NCBI RefSeq assembly: GCF_022869805.1
Contig: NZ_CP094974.1
Coordinates: forward strand, 4,030,001-4,094,000
DNA: 64,000 nucleotides
Direction: 5' to 3'
Source of the DNA: Halosolutus halophilus
GTDB lineage: Archaea; Halobacteriota; Halobacteria; Halobacteriales; Natrialbaceae
Position numbers and translations under genes: made by a program
The notes under the pieces: generated by a model
Told to the model about the DNA's origin: nothing
Seen by the model: the letters and a program-made list of their open reading frames with translations, nothing else
Database searches by the model: none
Shown: positions 31,509 through 43,665 of the stretch, one piece after another
How the letters are laid out: each line of letters starts with the position of its first letter
How positions within the stretch are numbered: the stretch's first letter is position 1

Positions 31509-31889
31509 CTAGTCACCTCCATCGAAGTCGATCGCGACGACGCCGTCGGGATCCAGGATCGTCATATCGAGTCGGACGGCATCCGATCGGCAGATGAACG
31601 CGCTACGATCTGTGCCGTCGATGATCGAGATCATGTCGTCGAACGGCCGGAACTCCTCGTGGCCTGGCGGAACTGCCGGCCCCTCAATCTCGACCCAGCC
31701 ACGCGGAATCTTGCGAGCCATCTCGATCGAGATGACGAGCGTCCCGTCGCGACGCTCGTTACCCAGCTGCTCCCAGCTGTCACGCGCCTCCAGGAGCGTC
31801 TCGATCGAGGCCGGATCTTCGACCGTCGTGACGTCGTCGTGCTCGAGGGCGTTGTCCCAGAGCTCGTAGGTGTCTTCGAAGACACTCAT
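31509..31889 (-). CDS. hypothetical viral protein
   Basis: A 126-residue acidic protein (MSVFEDTYELWDNALEHDDVTTVEDPASIETLLEARDSWEQLG...), helical in its first half and beta-rich afterwards (LVISIEMARKIPRGWVEIEG, FICRSDAVRLDMTILDPDGVVAIDF). I do not recognise the family. It is coupled to the Gp37/Gp68-family gene upstream by a four-base overlap and to the wHTH gene downstream. Confidence 0.6.
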   Translation of the reverse strand: MSVFEDTYELWDNALEHDDVTTVEDPASIETLLEARDSWEQLGNERRDGTLVISIEMARKIPRGWVEIEGPAVPPGHEEFRPFDDMISIIDGTDRSAFICRSDAVRLDMTILDPDGVVAIDFDGGD

Positions 31890-32698
31890 CGGTTCGACTC
31901 ATCACCTCGGGCGCGCTTCGTGACGTCCGGAAGCGGTGGGAACTCGCGGATCCGTCGCTGTTCGTACACTCCCCAGTCGTCGTTCTTGACCGTCAGCCGT
32001 GTCCCTATCTCCGGCCGAGGCCCGGAGCTCTGTTTGAAGTAGAACGCGACGTCCTGCTCGCGACACTGTTCGAGGATCTCGCGAGCCCACGCGTGATCCA
32101 TCTCCCGCCGATCGTCGGCCGCCCCACTCTCGCCGCCGACGACCGCCCAGTCGATGTGGTCCAGAGCGACCTCGCCGATCGGCTCGATCAGTGGCTCGAA
32201 GCTGACCCACTTCGTCGCGACGTCGACGTCACGTAATTGCTCGATCCGGTGGGTCGTCGACGGGAACTTACCCCCAGGGCCCGAGCCGACGGACGTCCCG
32301 AGCCAGACGTTTTCTGGCCAGCCGAGCCGCCACTCCGACGCGTGATGTGGCCGTTTCGTCAGGAAGATCCAGACGTGCTGGGGATGCTCGCGAACGCGAT
32401 CGAGGACCTCTTGGACGAACTCGGGATCCACCTCGCGGTGGAACATGTCGGTCATCGAGCCGACGAAGACGCGGCCCGGTCCCTCGGGGAAGGTGTAGCC
32501 GTCGAGGTCCTCCTCGAGACGAACGCGATGCATCGTGACGTTCTCCGAGGCGTTTTCCTGCGTCCATTCGCTCTCTGTTCGCCCCTGGCGGAGTGAGAAC
32601 GATTCGGCGTAGCAGTTCCAGCACTCCGGACCAGCGTGGCTACAGCCGGTGACCGGATTCCAGGTATAGTCGGCCCAGCTGATGTTCGTCGTCTGCAT
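31886..32698 (-). CDS. phage Gp37/Gp68 family protein (DUF5131)
   Basis: A 270-residue protein. The start ISWADYTWNPVTGCSHAGPECWNCYAES is the hallmark of the Gp37/Gp68 (DUF5131) family found in many phages, with three Cys in a CysX6CysX2Cys cluster. Further family segments are RVFVGSMTDMFHREV, VWIFLTKRP, WLGTSVG, WVSFEPLIEPIG and WAVVGGESG. The TIM-barrel-like series and Cys cluster suggest a radical-SAM-type fold, an idea from family similarity and not proved. The biological role is unknown. Confidence 0.85.
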   Translation of the reverse strand: MQTTNISWADYTWNPVTGCSHAGPECWNCYAESFSLRQGRTESEWTQENASENVTMHRVRLEEDLDGYTFPEGPGRVFVGSMTDMFHREVDPEFVQEVLDRVREHPQHVWIFLTKRPHHASEWRLGWPENVWLGTSVGSGPGGKFPSTTHRIEQLRDVDVATKWVSFEPLIEPIGEVALDHIDWAVVGGESGAADDRREMDHAWAREILEQCREQDVAFYFKQSSGPRPEIGTRLTVKNDDWGVYEQRRIREFPPLPDVTKRARGDESNR

Positions 32699-32863
32699 CA
32701 GCGATCACCCCCGTCGTTTCCCGTGGAGTTCTCAGACCCTGAGTGTCCAGTAGCCGTGCGAAGTGGTCGCTTCCTATTGAAGTTCTCTTGACAGTGATCT
32801 ACACAGGATTTCTGATAGGGATTGATGGTGCTGGGTCGGGGGATACTTCTCGGGGTGATCACT

Positions 32864-33007
32864 TTGGGCGACCATAATCGCATTGTGGCCGTCTGCGAAC
32901 GCTGTGAGGCAGTATACGCAGCGAGAGAGTCCTCGGATGGATGGATCCGCCCGATAGGATCCAAATCCTGTACCTGTGGATCCAAGACATTTCGGCCACT
33001 TCGGTGA
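32864..33007 (+). CDS. 47-residue zinc microprotein (copy 2)
   Basis: A plus-strand gene amid minus-strand viral genes. It has CERC near residue 12 and CTCG near residue 37, plus VYAARESSDG and RPIGSK, aligning throughout with the microprotein at 30906-31049. I chose the TTG at 32864 because GGGGTGA lies five bases upstream and the length then equals its paralog exactly. In-frame GTG (32855) and ATG (32825) starts are less likely. A U-like end (CAGTACAGG) appears just after it at 33025-33033, but no full repeat units are visible around it. Confidence 0.6.
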   Translation: MGDHNRIVAVCERCEAVYAARESSDGWIRPIGSKSCTCGSKTFRPLR

Positions 33008-33103
33008 CCGGTACCGTACTCACCCAGTACAGGCACCCCCTTTCTTCGCGAACTATACTGAGAGGGCTGGTGATCAGTTCTGTCCGTGCAGGTATCGTTC
33101 CGG

Positions 33104-33499
33104 TCAGTCATCTCGATCACCCCGGAGCTTCTGAATCCGCTGATTCGCCAGTCCGATCACGTCCCGTTGCAGGCTCTCGCAGCGCGAGCGATTCGTTTCG
33201 ATCTTTTCGAGCAGTTTCTCTGCGTCGTTGATCCCCAACCGGACATCGTCTTTGTCGTCCCTCGCACGGAACAGATCGCCGTTCGAGAGAGCGGCTGTGA
33301 TCGCCCGATGGAGTTCTTCGAGTCCGTAGTGACCGTAACCCGCTGCGTGGAGCGTCTGAATGACCGACGATTGCTTCGCGAGTGGTGGCTGCCTGTGGCC
33401 GCTGTTGTAGTCGACGGCGCGGAGAACGGCCTCGTAGACCTGCTTCGTGCGTTTGCGCCGTTCTACTTCCGTCTGGTCGCGCTGTTTTTGCACCGACAT
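33104..33499 (-). CDS. hypothetical replication-region protein
   Basis: A 131-residue basic-acidic helical protein. A central stretch (SVIQTLHAAGYGHYGLEELHRAITAALSNGDLFRARDD) resembles a winged helix, and the C terminus (ESLQRDVIGLANQRIQKLRGDRDD) is helical. It follows the MCM gene by two bases on the same strand and could assist replication; this rests on position only. Confidence 0.6.
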   Translation of the reverse strand: MSVQKQRDQTEVERRKRTKQVYEAVLRAVDYNSGHRQPPLAKQSSVIQTLHAAGYGHYGLEELHRAITAALSNGDLFRARDDKDDVRLGINDAEKLLEKIETNRSRCESLQRDVIGLANQRIQKLRGDRDD

Positions 33500-33501
33500 G
33501 G

Positions 33502-35592
33502 TTACGCCCTCCCCAGGTACCGGATATGGTCGGTCTTTGGCTCGATCGCGACGCCGTCCTCCAGCATGTTGTCCATATCCGAGTGCAGCCGATCAGCGCT
33601 CCACCGATCGTCATCCTCGATCATGACCTCGATCACGCGATCGCGGGGAACACCGTCGTCATACTCGTCTTCGAGTTCGTTGATCGCACTTGCGAGCAGT
33701 TTCATCCGCTTCTTCTGGCTCGTCGACGTGCCCACCTCGACGACGTCGGCATCGTACTCGCCGTCTTCGTTCATGCCGACGTCTCGGATCGATCGGCCGG
33801 CCATCTCCGTCGCGATCCGAGCGTGGCGCTCGGTGATGACCTCCGAGAGTTCGAACTTCGCCGCAGCCTCTGCGATCCGGACCAGTGCCTCGAGGTCACG
33901 GAAAGTGACCGGGACCGGCGAGTTATCGTCGACGTCGTATAGCCGGCGGATCTCGAGGAAGCTATCCCGCAGTTGCTCTTTGACCGCTTCGCTCTCGAAC
34001 GGCGGGTTCGGTTGCTGCTTCGCGACGGCGATCCACTTCCGGAAGAGGTCGGCTTCAACGATCGGCTCGACCTCGGTATCGTCCTCGTCACGATCGACAT
34101 CGTCTCGCTTCGCGGCGTCACGGACGTCGAGAACGTGATCGGCCAGTTCTCGATCGTCGTCTTCGTTCGGTTTGTCTTGGACCGTGAAGATCAGGTCGAA
34201 CCGCGAGAGCAGATCTGAGCGAAAATCGAACTGCTCCGGGATGGGTTCGTACTGATCGAACCGGCCGTGCTTCGGGTTGCCTGCGGCGATCACCGACGCT
34301 TTGGTCTCGAACGTCGCCCGCTCACCTGCGATCGTCGCGTTGATCTTCTGCTTCGACATTGGCTCCAGCATATAGGCCCGCGTCTCGCGGTCCATGTCGT
34401 CCAGTTCGTCGATGCAGACCGTCCCGCCGTTTGCCTTCACGAACGCGCCTGCTTTCAGCGACCACTCGCCATCGCCGAAATCGTCCTGTTCAGCTGTCAC
34501 GGTGAGACCGGGCCCGGTGGCTCGCCGGCTCGTGACGCCGACAGTCCGCCAGCCGACCTCTTCGGCGCGATCGATGAGCTTCGACTTCCCGGTTCCCGGA
34601 TCACCTATCAGGAAGACATTCAGTGTCGATCGGTCGGTGTCGCCGTCGTCGTACTGGATCTGGCCACCGGAAACCATCGCGAGGATGAGCGCCTTCTTCT
34701 CGAGGTCGTAGCCGAAAACCTTCGTCGAGAGTGACTGCGCACCCACGTCGAACGGATCGCCTTCGGCGCCGTTGGTGAGCTCGCGGATCCGCGTGCGCTC
34801 TTCGTTCGTGACGTCGAGATCTTGCTGATCGGTCTGCTCGATCTCGATGTGGTGGCCTTCAAGATAGGGATCGAACGTCGGCTGCTTCTTCGAGTTCTTG
34901 GTTTCCTGTTCGAAGTGGATGATCCCCGTGATCACGACGCGGTCACCGACGGTGACGTCGCCGGCGATATCGTCCTCGACGAACGCGTCGATCTTCTGGC
35001 CGGCGCCCTCAGCAAGCTCCGGCGGCACCTTGATCCGGAGTTTCTGCGCATCGACGAACTCTGATTGGTCGAAGTTCACTCTGAATGGCCCCTGGCGCTC
35101 ACAGCCCTGGCACTCGTGGGGCTCCTGGAAGTCACCGCTCGACTGCGGGACGCGGGTGAGCGTGCCGCAGAGTTTGCACTCGAACGCCGCTTCCTCGATC
35201 TTCGGGTAGACATCGGATGTCTTCGTGATCTCGCCGCAAATGCCCCGGTAGTCGCTGAGGTGCTTCGACGGGGAGAACTCACCTGGGTAGAAGGTGAACT
35301 CCTCCGGGAGGTTCCCGACACGTACGTGCGCGTTCAGTTCGATGTCGATCGAGAGGTCGAACATGCGGAGCGCTTCCTCGAAGTACCGGCGCATCTGTTC
35401 CGGCTGCGAGAGATAGTCGTCCGCGACGTCAGGATCGAACTGGTAGATGTCGCGCCAGTCGATCTCGAGCGAGCGCTGTTCGTTCGGGTAGCGTTGCACC
35501 AGCTGGCCGATCGCCTCTTTGGAGTAGCGACGATAGAACTTCGTCGCGAGACGATCGGTGAGTGTTCCGCCTTCGGATTGTGGTTGTGACAT
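33502..35592 (-). CDS. mcm: virus-encoded MCM replicative helicase
   Basis: A 696-residue MCM protein. The N-terminal DNA-binding region has a C4 zinc site (C139, C142, C161, C164). The AAA+ core has Walker A GDPGTGKSK (330-338), Walker B CIDELDD (393-399), sensor 1 AAGNP (436-440) and arginine finger SRFDLIF (463-469), all intact. A C-terminal winged-helix part follows (KKRMKLLASAINELEDEYDDGVPRDRVIEVM). The start is the ATG at 35592; the frame stays open upstream but that part is Arg-rich and not protein-like. It would unwind the viral origin in place of or alongside the host MCM. No origin repeats are evident nearby. Confidence 0.9.
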   Translation of the reverse strand: MSQPQSEGGTLTDRLATKFYRRYSKEAIGQLVQRYPNEQRSLEIDWRDIYQFDPDVADDYLSQPEQMRRYFEEALRMFDLSIDIELNAHVRVGNLPEEFTFYPGEFSPSKHLSDYRGICGEITKTSDVYPKIEEAAFECKLCGTLTRVPQSSGDFQEPHECQGCERQGPFRVNFDQSEFVDAQKLRIKVPPELAEGAGQKIDAFVEDDIAGDVTVGDRVVITGIIHFEQETKNSKKQPTFDPYLEGHHIEIEQTDQQDLDVTNEERTRIRELTNGAEGDPFDVGAQSLSTKVFGYDLEKKALILAMVSGGQIQYDDGDTDRSTLNVFLIGDPGTGKSKLIDRAEEVGWRTVGVTSRRATGPGLTVTAEQDDFGDGEWSLKAGAFVKANGGTVCIDELDDMDRETRAYMLEPMSKQKINATIAGERATFETKASVIAAGNPKHGRFDQYEPIPEQFDFRSDLLSRFDLIFTVQDKPNEDDDRELADHVLDVRDAAKRDDVDRDEDDTEVEPIVEADLFRKWIAVAKQQPNPPFESEAVKEQLRDSFLEIRRLYDVDDNSPVPVTFRDLEALVRIAEAAAKFELSEVITERHARIATEMAGRSIRDVGMNEDGEYDADVVEVGTSTSQKKRMKLLASAINELEDEYDDGVPRDRVIEVMIEDDDRWSADRLHSDMDNMLEDGVAIEPKTDHIRYLGRA

Positions 35593-35778
35593 GTGATCGG
35601 TCGCGTTTTCTTGCCGGAATAATTCCGAATCGGAGCGTTCCGATCGCGAACGACGGCGTCGGACGGCGTCGGATTCGGCGTACCCGGCGGTAGCGGACAG
35701 TTGCTTACAGGCAGTACTACAGACAACTTTCACTGTCTGAAAGTGGAGGTGGAATGCCTCTGTGGAATAAACGCATCT

Positions 35779-36279
35779 TCAGAGCACCTCCCCCGATCCC
35801 GTTTTATTCCGGGAAGAAAACGCGGCTCCTCGTTTCGCCGCTTCGGCGTTCACGGTCAGTTTCATCGGCCGGCTGCTCTCGTCGAGGTCGAAACCGGGGA
35901 CGTCCTGGACGCAGTTTCCGTCGTTGTCGTAGCCCGCTGCCCGTCGGAGTAACCGGTAGCACTGACTGTTCCCGGGCTGGCCCTCGAAAACGCCCCACTT
36001 CACGTCATCGTAGGTGAGCGATGCTCTCCCGTGGCCGTCGACGGCTTTCTTGAAGGCGTGCTCTCGGACCATTCCTACCTTCCGATCCTGGGAGAGATCT
36101 CGGTAGTCGGTGTTGTCGTCTAACTCCGAGAGACGGAGTTCGAGGGCGGCGATATCATCGAGGGCTTCGTCGTGGCTCTTCCGAAGATCTGCCAGTTCCT
36201 GCTCGAGATCGTTCACCTTCGCGAGAGCACGCTGGGCAACCTGGAGGGCGTCCTCTGGACAGACGTCTGGCTCAGACAT
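35779..36279 (-). CDS. coiled-coil early protein
   Basis: A 166-residue protein. Residues about 10-60 are a coiled coil (LAKVNDLEQELADLRKSHDEALDDIAALELRLSEL). Then comes a domain HAFKKAVDGHGRASLTYDDVKWGVFEGQPGNSQCYRLLRRAAG that looks like a helix-turn-helix, ending in a charged tail. A dimeric DNA-binding protein is a reasonable guess. Its start lies within the last codons of the upstream zinc microprotein gene, giving an eight-base overlap. Confidence 0.6.
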   Translation of the reverse strand: MSEPDVCPEDALQVAQRALAKVNDLEQELADLRKSHDEALDDIAALELRLSELDDNTDYRDLSQDRKVGMVREHAFKKAVDGHGRASLTYDDVKWGVFEGQPGNSQCYRLLRRAAGYDNDGNCVQDVPGFDLDESSRPMKLTVNAEAAKRGAAFSSRNKTGSGEVL

Positions 36280-36421
36280 GGCGAATCACCGCGTAGCCGC
36301 CAGTACAGTCGTTGCAGACGACGAGTTCGCCACGCTCGGGGTGGCGGATGACGATGTCGGCGTCTTCGGTGCAGCCGAGGGCGCCGCAGAACGGGCCGAA
36401 CCTGTCGCTCGCGGAGATCAT
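36272..36421 (-). CDS. 49-residue zinc microprotein
   Basis: This short reading frame encodes MISASDRFGPFCGALGC..., with Cys at 12 and 17 and VCNDC at 35-39, giving four possible zinc ligands. It overlaps the following coiled-coil gene by eight bases, and no other frame there looks coding. It is the last viral gene before the tRNA-Cys boundary. Function unknown; it differs from the two 47-residue paralogs at 30.9 and 32.9 kb. Confidence 0.55.
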   Translation of the reverse strand: MISASDRFGPFCGALGCTEDADIVIRHPERGELVVCNDCTGGYAVIRHV

Positions 36422-36576
36422 GCCGAACACCCCCGTGTTTCCGCTGAAGACCCAGCGGTCGCTATCGCGAGATGGGGTTCATGACGCTTTTCGGAAGTAT
36501 CGGAAAAGCGTGTTCCAGACGCGATTGGGTGCGTCTGGATCCTCCAACCAAGTTGGATTGTAAGGAATTTGGTATA
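36422..36576 (-). other. provirus-host boundary with three hairpins
   Basis: Between the last viral gene and the 3' end of tRNA-Cys are three inverted repeats: CCAAC/GTTGG at 36544-36556, CCAGACGC/GCGTCTGG at 36515-36538, and ACGCTTTTC/GAAAAGCGT at 36484-36511, the last two perfect over 8 and 9 base pairs. They could end the rRNA transcript or mark a recombination site. The left attachment copy is not in the window. Confidence 0.5.
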
Positions 36577-36652
36577 AGCCAAGGGCCGGATTTGAACCGG
36601 CGATGGGCGGCTCTGCAGGCCGCTGCGTTCGGCCGGACTCTGCCACCTTGGC
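36577..36652 (-). tRNA. tRNA-Cys (GCA)
   Basis: A full cloverleaf on the minus strand. The acceptor stem pairs GCCAAGG with CCTTGGC, the discriminator base is U as expected for Cys, the anticodon stem GCGGC/GCCGC encloses a GCA anticodon, and the T arm contains GGTTCAAATCC. CCA is not encoded. It is the last gene of the rRNA operon and the probable attachment gene of the provirus. Confidence 0.95.
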
Positions 36653-36777
36653 GCAGTACGTGGTTGTCACTGCGGTCGTTTAAGCATAGCGGTACGGCGC
36701 AGCCGAAGCGCCGTCCATACATGTAGAAAGCCCCGTACAGCCGTGGCTGTGCGAGGCTCGAAAGGTGAGTATGAGTG

Positions 36778-36899
36778 GTCGGCGGCGAACCGGATTTCCC
36801 AGAGGGTCTCCCACTCCAGTACTCGCCGGAACGCAGGCGGGCTTATCTTCCGTGTTCGGGATGGGTACGGGAGGAACCCCGCCGCTGTGGCCGCCGTAA
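36778..36899 (-). rRNA. rrf: 5S rRNA
   Basis: About 122 bases. Reading minus, it begins near TTACGGCGGCCACAGCGG, contains CCCGTACCCATCCCGAACAC in the middle and ends with GGTTCGCCGCC, which pairs with the start. These are standard haloarchaeal 5S features. Exact ends are approximate. Confidence 0.92.
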
Positions 36900-37024
36900 C
36901 GCCGATTCACGGAATCGAACCGTGATCATGCCAATATCGGTGGCTTCTGATGTGACCGTCATGTACGTGTAGTCCAGTTAGCGCCCGGACCCGTTCACCG
37001 CGTCACGGATCCAATGCGATAGTT

Positions 37025-39945
<2,921 letters not shown>

Positions 39946-40172
39946 CATCGGATCGGCGATTGCACAATGCAATCACGTAGTGACCCGGGAACGGGTCCAG
40001 TGGACGCCTGGACTACACGTACACACGGTCTCATCCGCACGCTTGTAGACTGCAAGCGTGCATTAACCCTTCCCACCCACGCTTGCGCGGGGTGGTGCAT
40101 CGGTTGTGTTCGGATTCAATCGTCGGGCCGTCTCCCACTTAAGGGATACGATCCGAGATTTCCTCCGAGACA

Positions 40173-40244
40173 TGGACCCACAGGGATTCGAACCCTGGGC
40201 ATCCTCCTTGCAAAGGAGGCACTCTACCACTGAGCTATGGGCCC
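40173..40244 (-). tRNA. tRNA-Ala (UGC)
   Basis: A 72-base cloverleaf in the 16S-23S spacer. The acceptor stem pairs GGGCCCA with TGGGTCC (one G-T), the anticodon loop is TTTGCAA with UGC, and the T arm is GGTTCGAATCC. CCA is not encoded. tRNA-Ala at this place is typical of archaeal rRNA operons. Confidence 0.95.
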
Positions 40245-40395
40245 ACCCCTGCTGGAGTGACCAGCAGGGAGCAAGTGTTAGCCTCGACAGTTCAAAGGTG
40301 CCCGATCGGCCGTGCGTGGTCGATCGAACGTGTGGCCACAGGTTGTGGCCGCGAATCGCAAAGGTGAGCCGGGGCGTCGCCCCGGTCTCGGTCTG

Positions 40396-41870
<1,475 letters not shown>

Positions 41871-42076
41871 GCTATATTACTCCCCGTGAGGGGAGGGTCT
41901 GTTGGCGGTGAATGTTGTACACACTCACACAATTTGGGTCCACACGTTCGATGACGCGATCGCGGACCGATCGGGCGTCACCGAACTGTCGAGGCTAACA
42001 TCAGATCCCATCTGTACGGCGGACCGCAGGGGTGGAATCCTCATTTCCTTCGGATCTAAACGTAGGCCGTCTGGGG

Positions 42077-42540
42077 TACATAACCCCTTCGGACCTCGTT
42101 CGATCCGAGCGACGAGACGCCCGATGCGTCCCGCCGATCACATCACATCCGAATCCCCTCGTACACTTAAGGGCAACGGATCGATCCCGCGCCGGAAATC
42201 ACAGCCGGCGGGGGAGTTCGCGATCCGATCTGAGTGCCCAGACACGTATAAGGGCAGCGGATCGTCGTAACCGGCCGCGCCGGTCACGAACACGACCCGA
42301 ATCGAATGCCCGTACACGGATAAGACCGTCGGATCGAACCGACGATCGGGACGAGGGTGGATGCAGTGCCTGCCTCCGCGCTGGAATACAGCCGGAGGGA
42401 ACGTGGCGGCGTGCGCCACGTCGTTCGCATTAGTTTCGAACGCCGGGTTCACATATAAGGCCGTCGAACGAGATCCGTATCGGAACCCGATACCATGGGA
42501 CGGTTTTGCAGTGGTCAATCACTGGGACGACACTAATAAA
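42077..42540 (-). promoter_or_regulatory. multiple tandem promoters of the rRNA operon
   Basis: Minus-strand TATA-like boxes occur at 42083-42077 (TTATGTA), 42171-42164 (CTTAAGTG), 42252-42245 (CTTATACG), 42324-42317 (CTTATCCG), 42459-42452 (CTTATATG) and possibly 42540-42532 (TTTATTAGT). The middle four share flanks of the type CGATCCGNNGNCC before the box and GTGT or GTG after it. Repeated promoters in tandem are known for haloarchaeal rRNA operons and support high expression. The 200 bases between the first box and 16S are leader. Confidence 0.7.
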
Positions 42541-42853
42541 CGCACCAGTAGCTCGAGCCGATCGGCCCGCGACGGAATCGACGCTCAGGTACAGGAGTAT
42601 CACGCGGGCGGAGGTCGGCCGGTCATTCCGCCCTCGCAGACACGGTCGGGCCGAATGAGACCCGCGCGTTCGCACTCGGGCGTGCACGCGCAAGAAGGCT
42701 TCGTGTCGAACGAGGGGAACGAGAGAAGCCGGCGTGGTCGATAGCGAGCCGAGAGCCGATCGACCCGAACCGGTTCGGGAACGGCCCGAGACACCGGCAA
42801 CCGGCACTTCGCATCGATGCCGATAAACCGTGTGCGTCACAAGGGGCAGACGA
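42541..42853. other. intergenic region upstream of wHTH gene
   Basis: This 313-base region between the rRNA promoters and the plus-strand wHTH gene contains no gene I can support. It probably holds the promoter of the wHTH/membrane pair and possibly distal rRNA promoter sequence. Confidence 0.4.
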
Positions 42854-43231
42854 ATGGTCCGGGACCCGATCAGTGCGGAGTCGATGCCGTCGGCGGAAGA
42901 GATCTGCGCTGCGCTCGACGATCCCGACTGCCGTGAGATTATCCGGAATCTCGAGGAACCAATGACGGCTTCAGAGCTGACCTCCCGGTGTGACATTCCG
43001 CAATCGACGCTGTATCGTAAGCTCGAGTTGCTGACCGATGCGACGTTGCTCGAAGAATCGACCGAGATCAGGCGCGACGGCCACCACGCGAGCAAGTACG
43101 CGGTCGCGTTCGACGAGATTACGCTGGTGCTCGAGGAAGACCGATCGCTGGGGGTCCAGATCGAACGCCCCGCCCGGACGGCCGACGAGCGCCTCGCCGA
43201 ACTGTGGTCGGAGGTGCGCAAGGAAACATGA
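42854..43231 (+). CDS. winged-helix regulator
   Basis: A 125-residue protein with an ArsR-like winged helix: PSAEEICAALDDPDCREIIRNLEEPMTASELTSRCDIPQSTLYRKLELLTDATLLEES, with the recognition helix at QSTLYRKLELL and a wing around RRDGHHASKYAVAF. A C-terminal helix follows. It probably regulates transcription, perhaps of its own operon. The start is at MVRDPISAE. It is coupled by ATGA to the following membrane gene, a pairing common in haloarchaea. Confidence 0.8.
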   Translation: MVRDPISAESMPSAEEICAALDDPDCREIIRNLEEPMTASELTSRCDIPQSTLYRKLELLTDATLLEESTEIRRDGHHASKYAVAFDEITLVLEEDRSLGVQIERPARTADERLAELWSEVRKET

Positions 43232-43524
43232 GCCCACAGCCGAGCGGGACGACCGAAATCGCGCTCGCGCTAGCAGTCGTCAAAACGCTGGTGCTCGTGG
43301 TCGGTAGCGTCATCACCTTCTTCGCGTTCAAGGCCTACCGGCGCACGCGCCAGCGGGCGCTCGGCTATCTCGCAGCCGGGTTCGGTATCGTGACACTCGG
43401 CCTGGTCCTGGCGGGGATGCTCTACGAAGTCCTCGGCGTCCCCCTTCCGATGGGCGTTCTGCTGGAGAGTCTCCTCGTCCTGATCGGCTTCCTCGTGATC
43501 GCCTATTCGCTGTACGTCCAGTAG
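43228..43524 (+). CDS. three-helix membrane protein (DUF7521-type)
   Basis: A 98-residue membrane protein with helices at IALALAVVKTLVLVVGSVITFFAF, ALGYLAAGFGIVTLGLVLAGMLY and VLLESLLVLIGFLVIAYSLYV, joined by a basic loop (KAYRRTRQRA). Proteins of this kind follow wHTH genes in many haloarchaea and may sense a membrane signal for the partner; no function is established. It starts within the stop of the wHTH gene. Confidence 0.75.
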   Translation: MSPQPSGTTEIALALAVVKTLVLVVGSVITFFAFKAYRRTRQRALGYLAAGFGIVTLGLVLAGMLYEVLGVPLPMGVLLESLLVLIGFLVIAYSLYVQ

Positions 43525-43665
43525 GGGAGCCCTCGTAGCCGACGTCGGCCTCGAACTCGAGCGTGACCGGTTCGGCGGGGCCGATGCCGACGACGTCCTC
43601 ACTCGTATCGGACCGTCTCCGGGATCGGGGCCGTAGCGACCCGATCGACTCAGCGACTCAGCGGT

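Noticed and set aside
32698-33120. 140-codon minus-strand frame after the wHTH region
   Set aside because: Antisense to the zinc microprotein at 32864-33007, which has a paralog and a strong ribosome site.
1-36570. Viral integrase
   Set aside because: I searched for tyrosine and serine recombinase motifs among all reading frames and found none; it probably lies left of the window.
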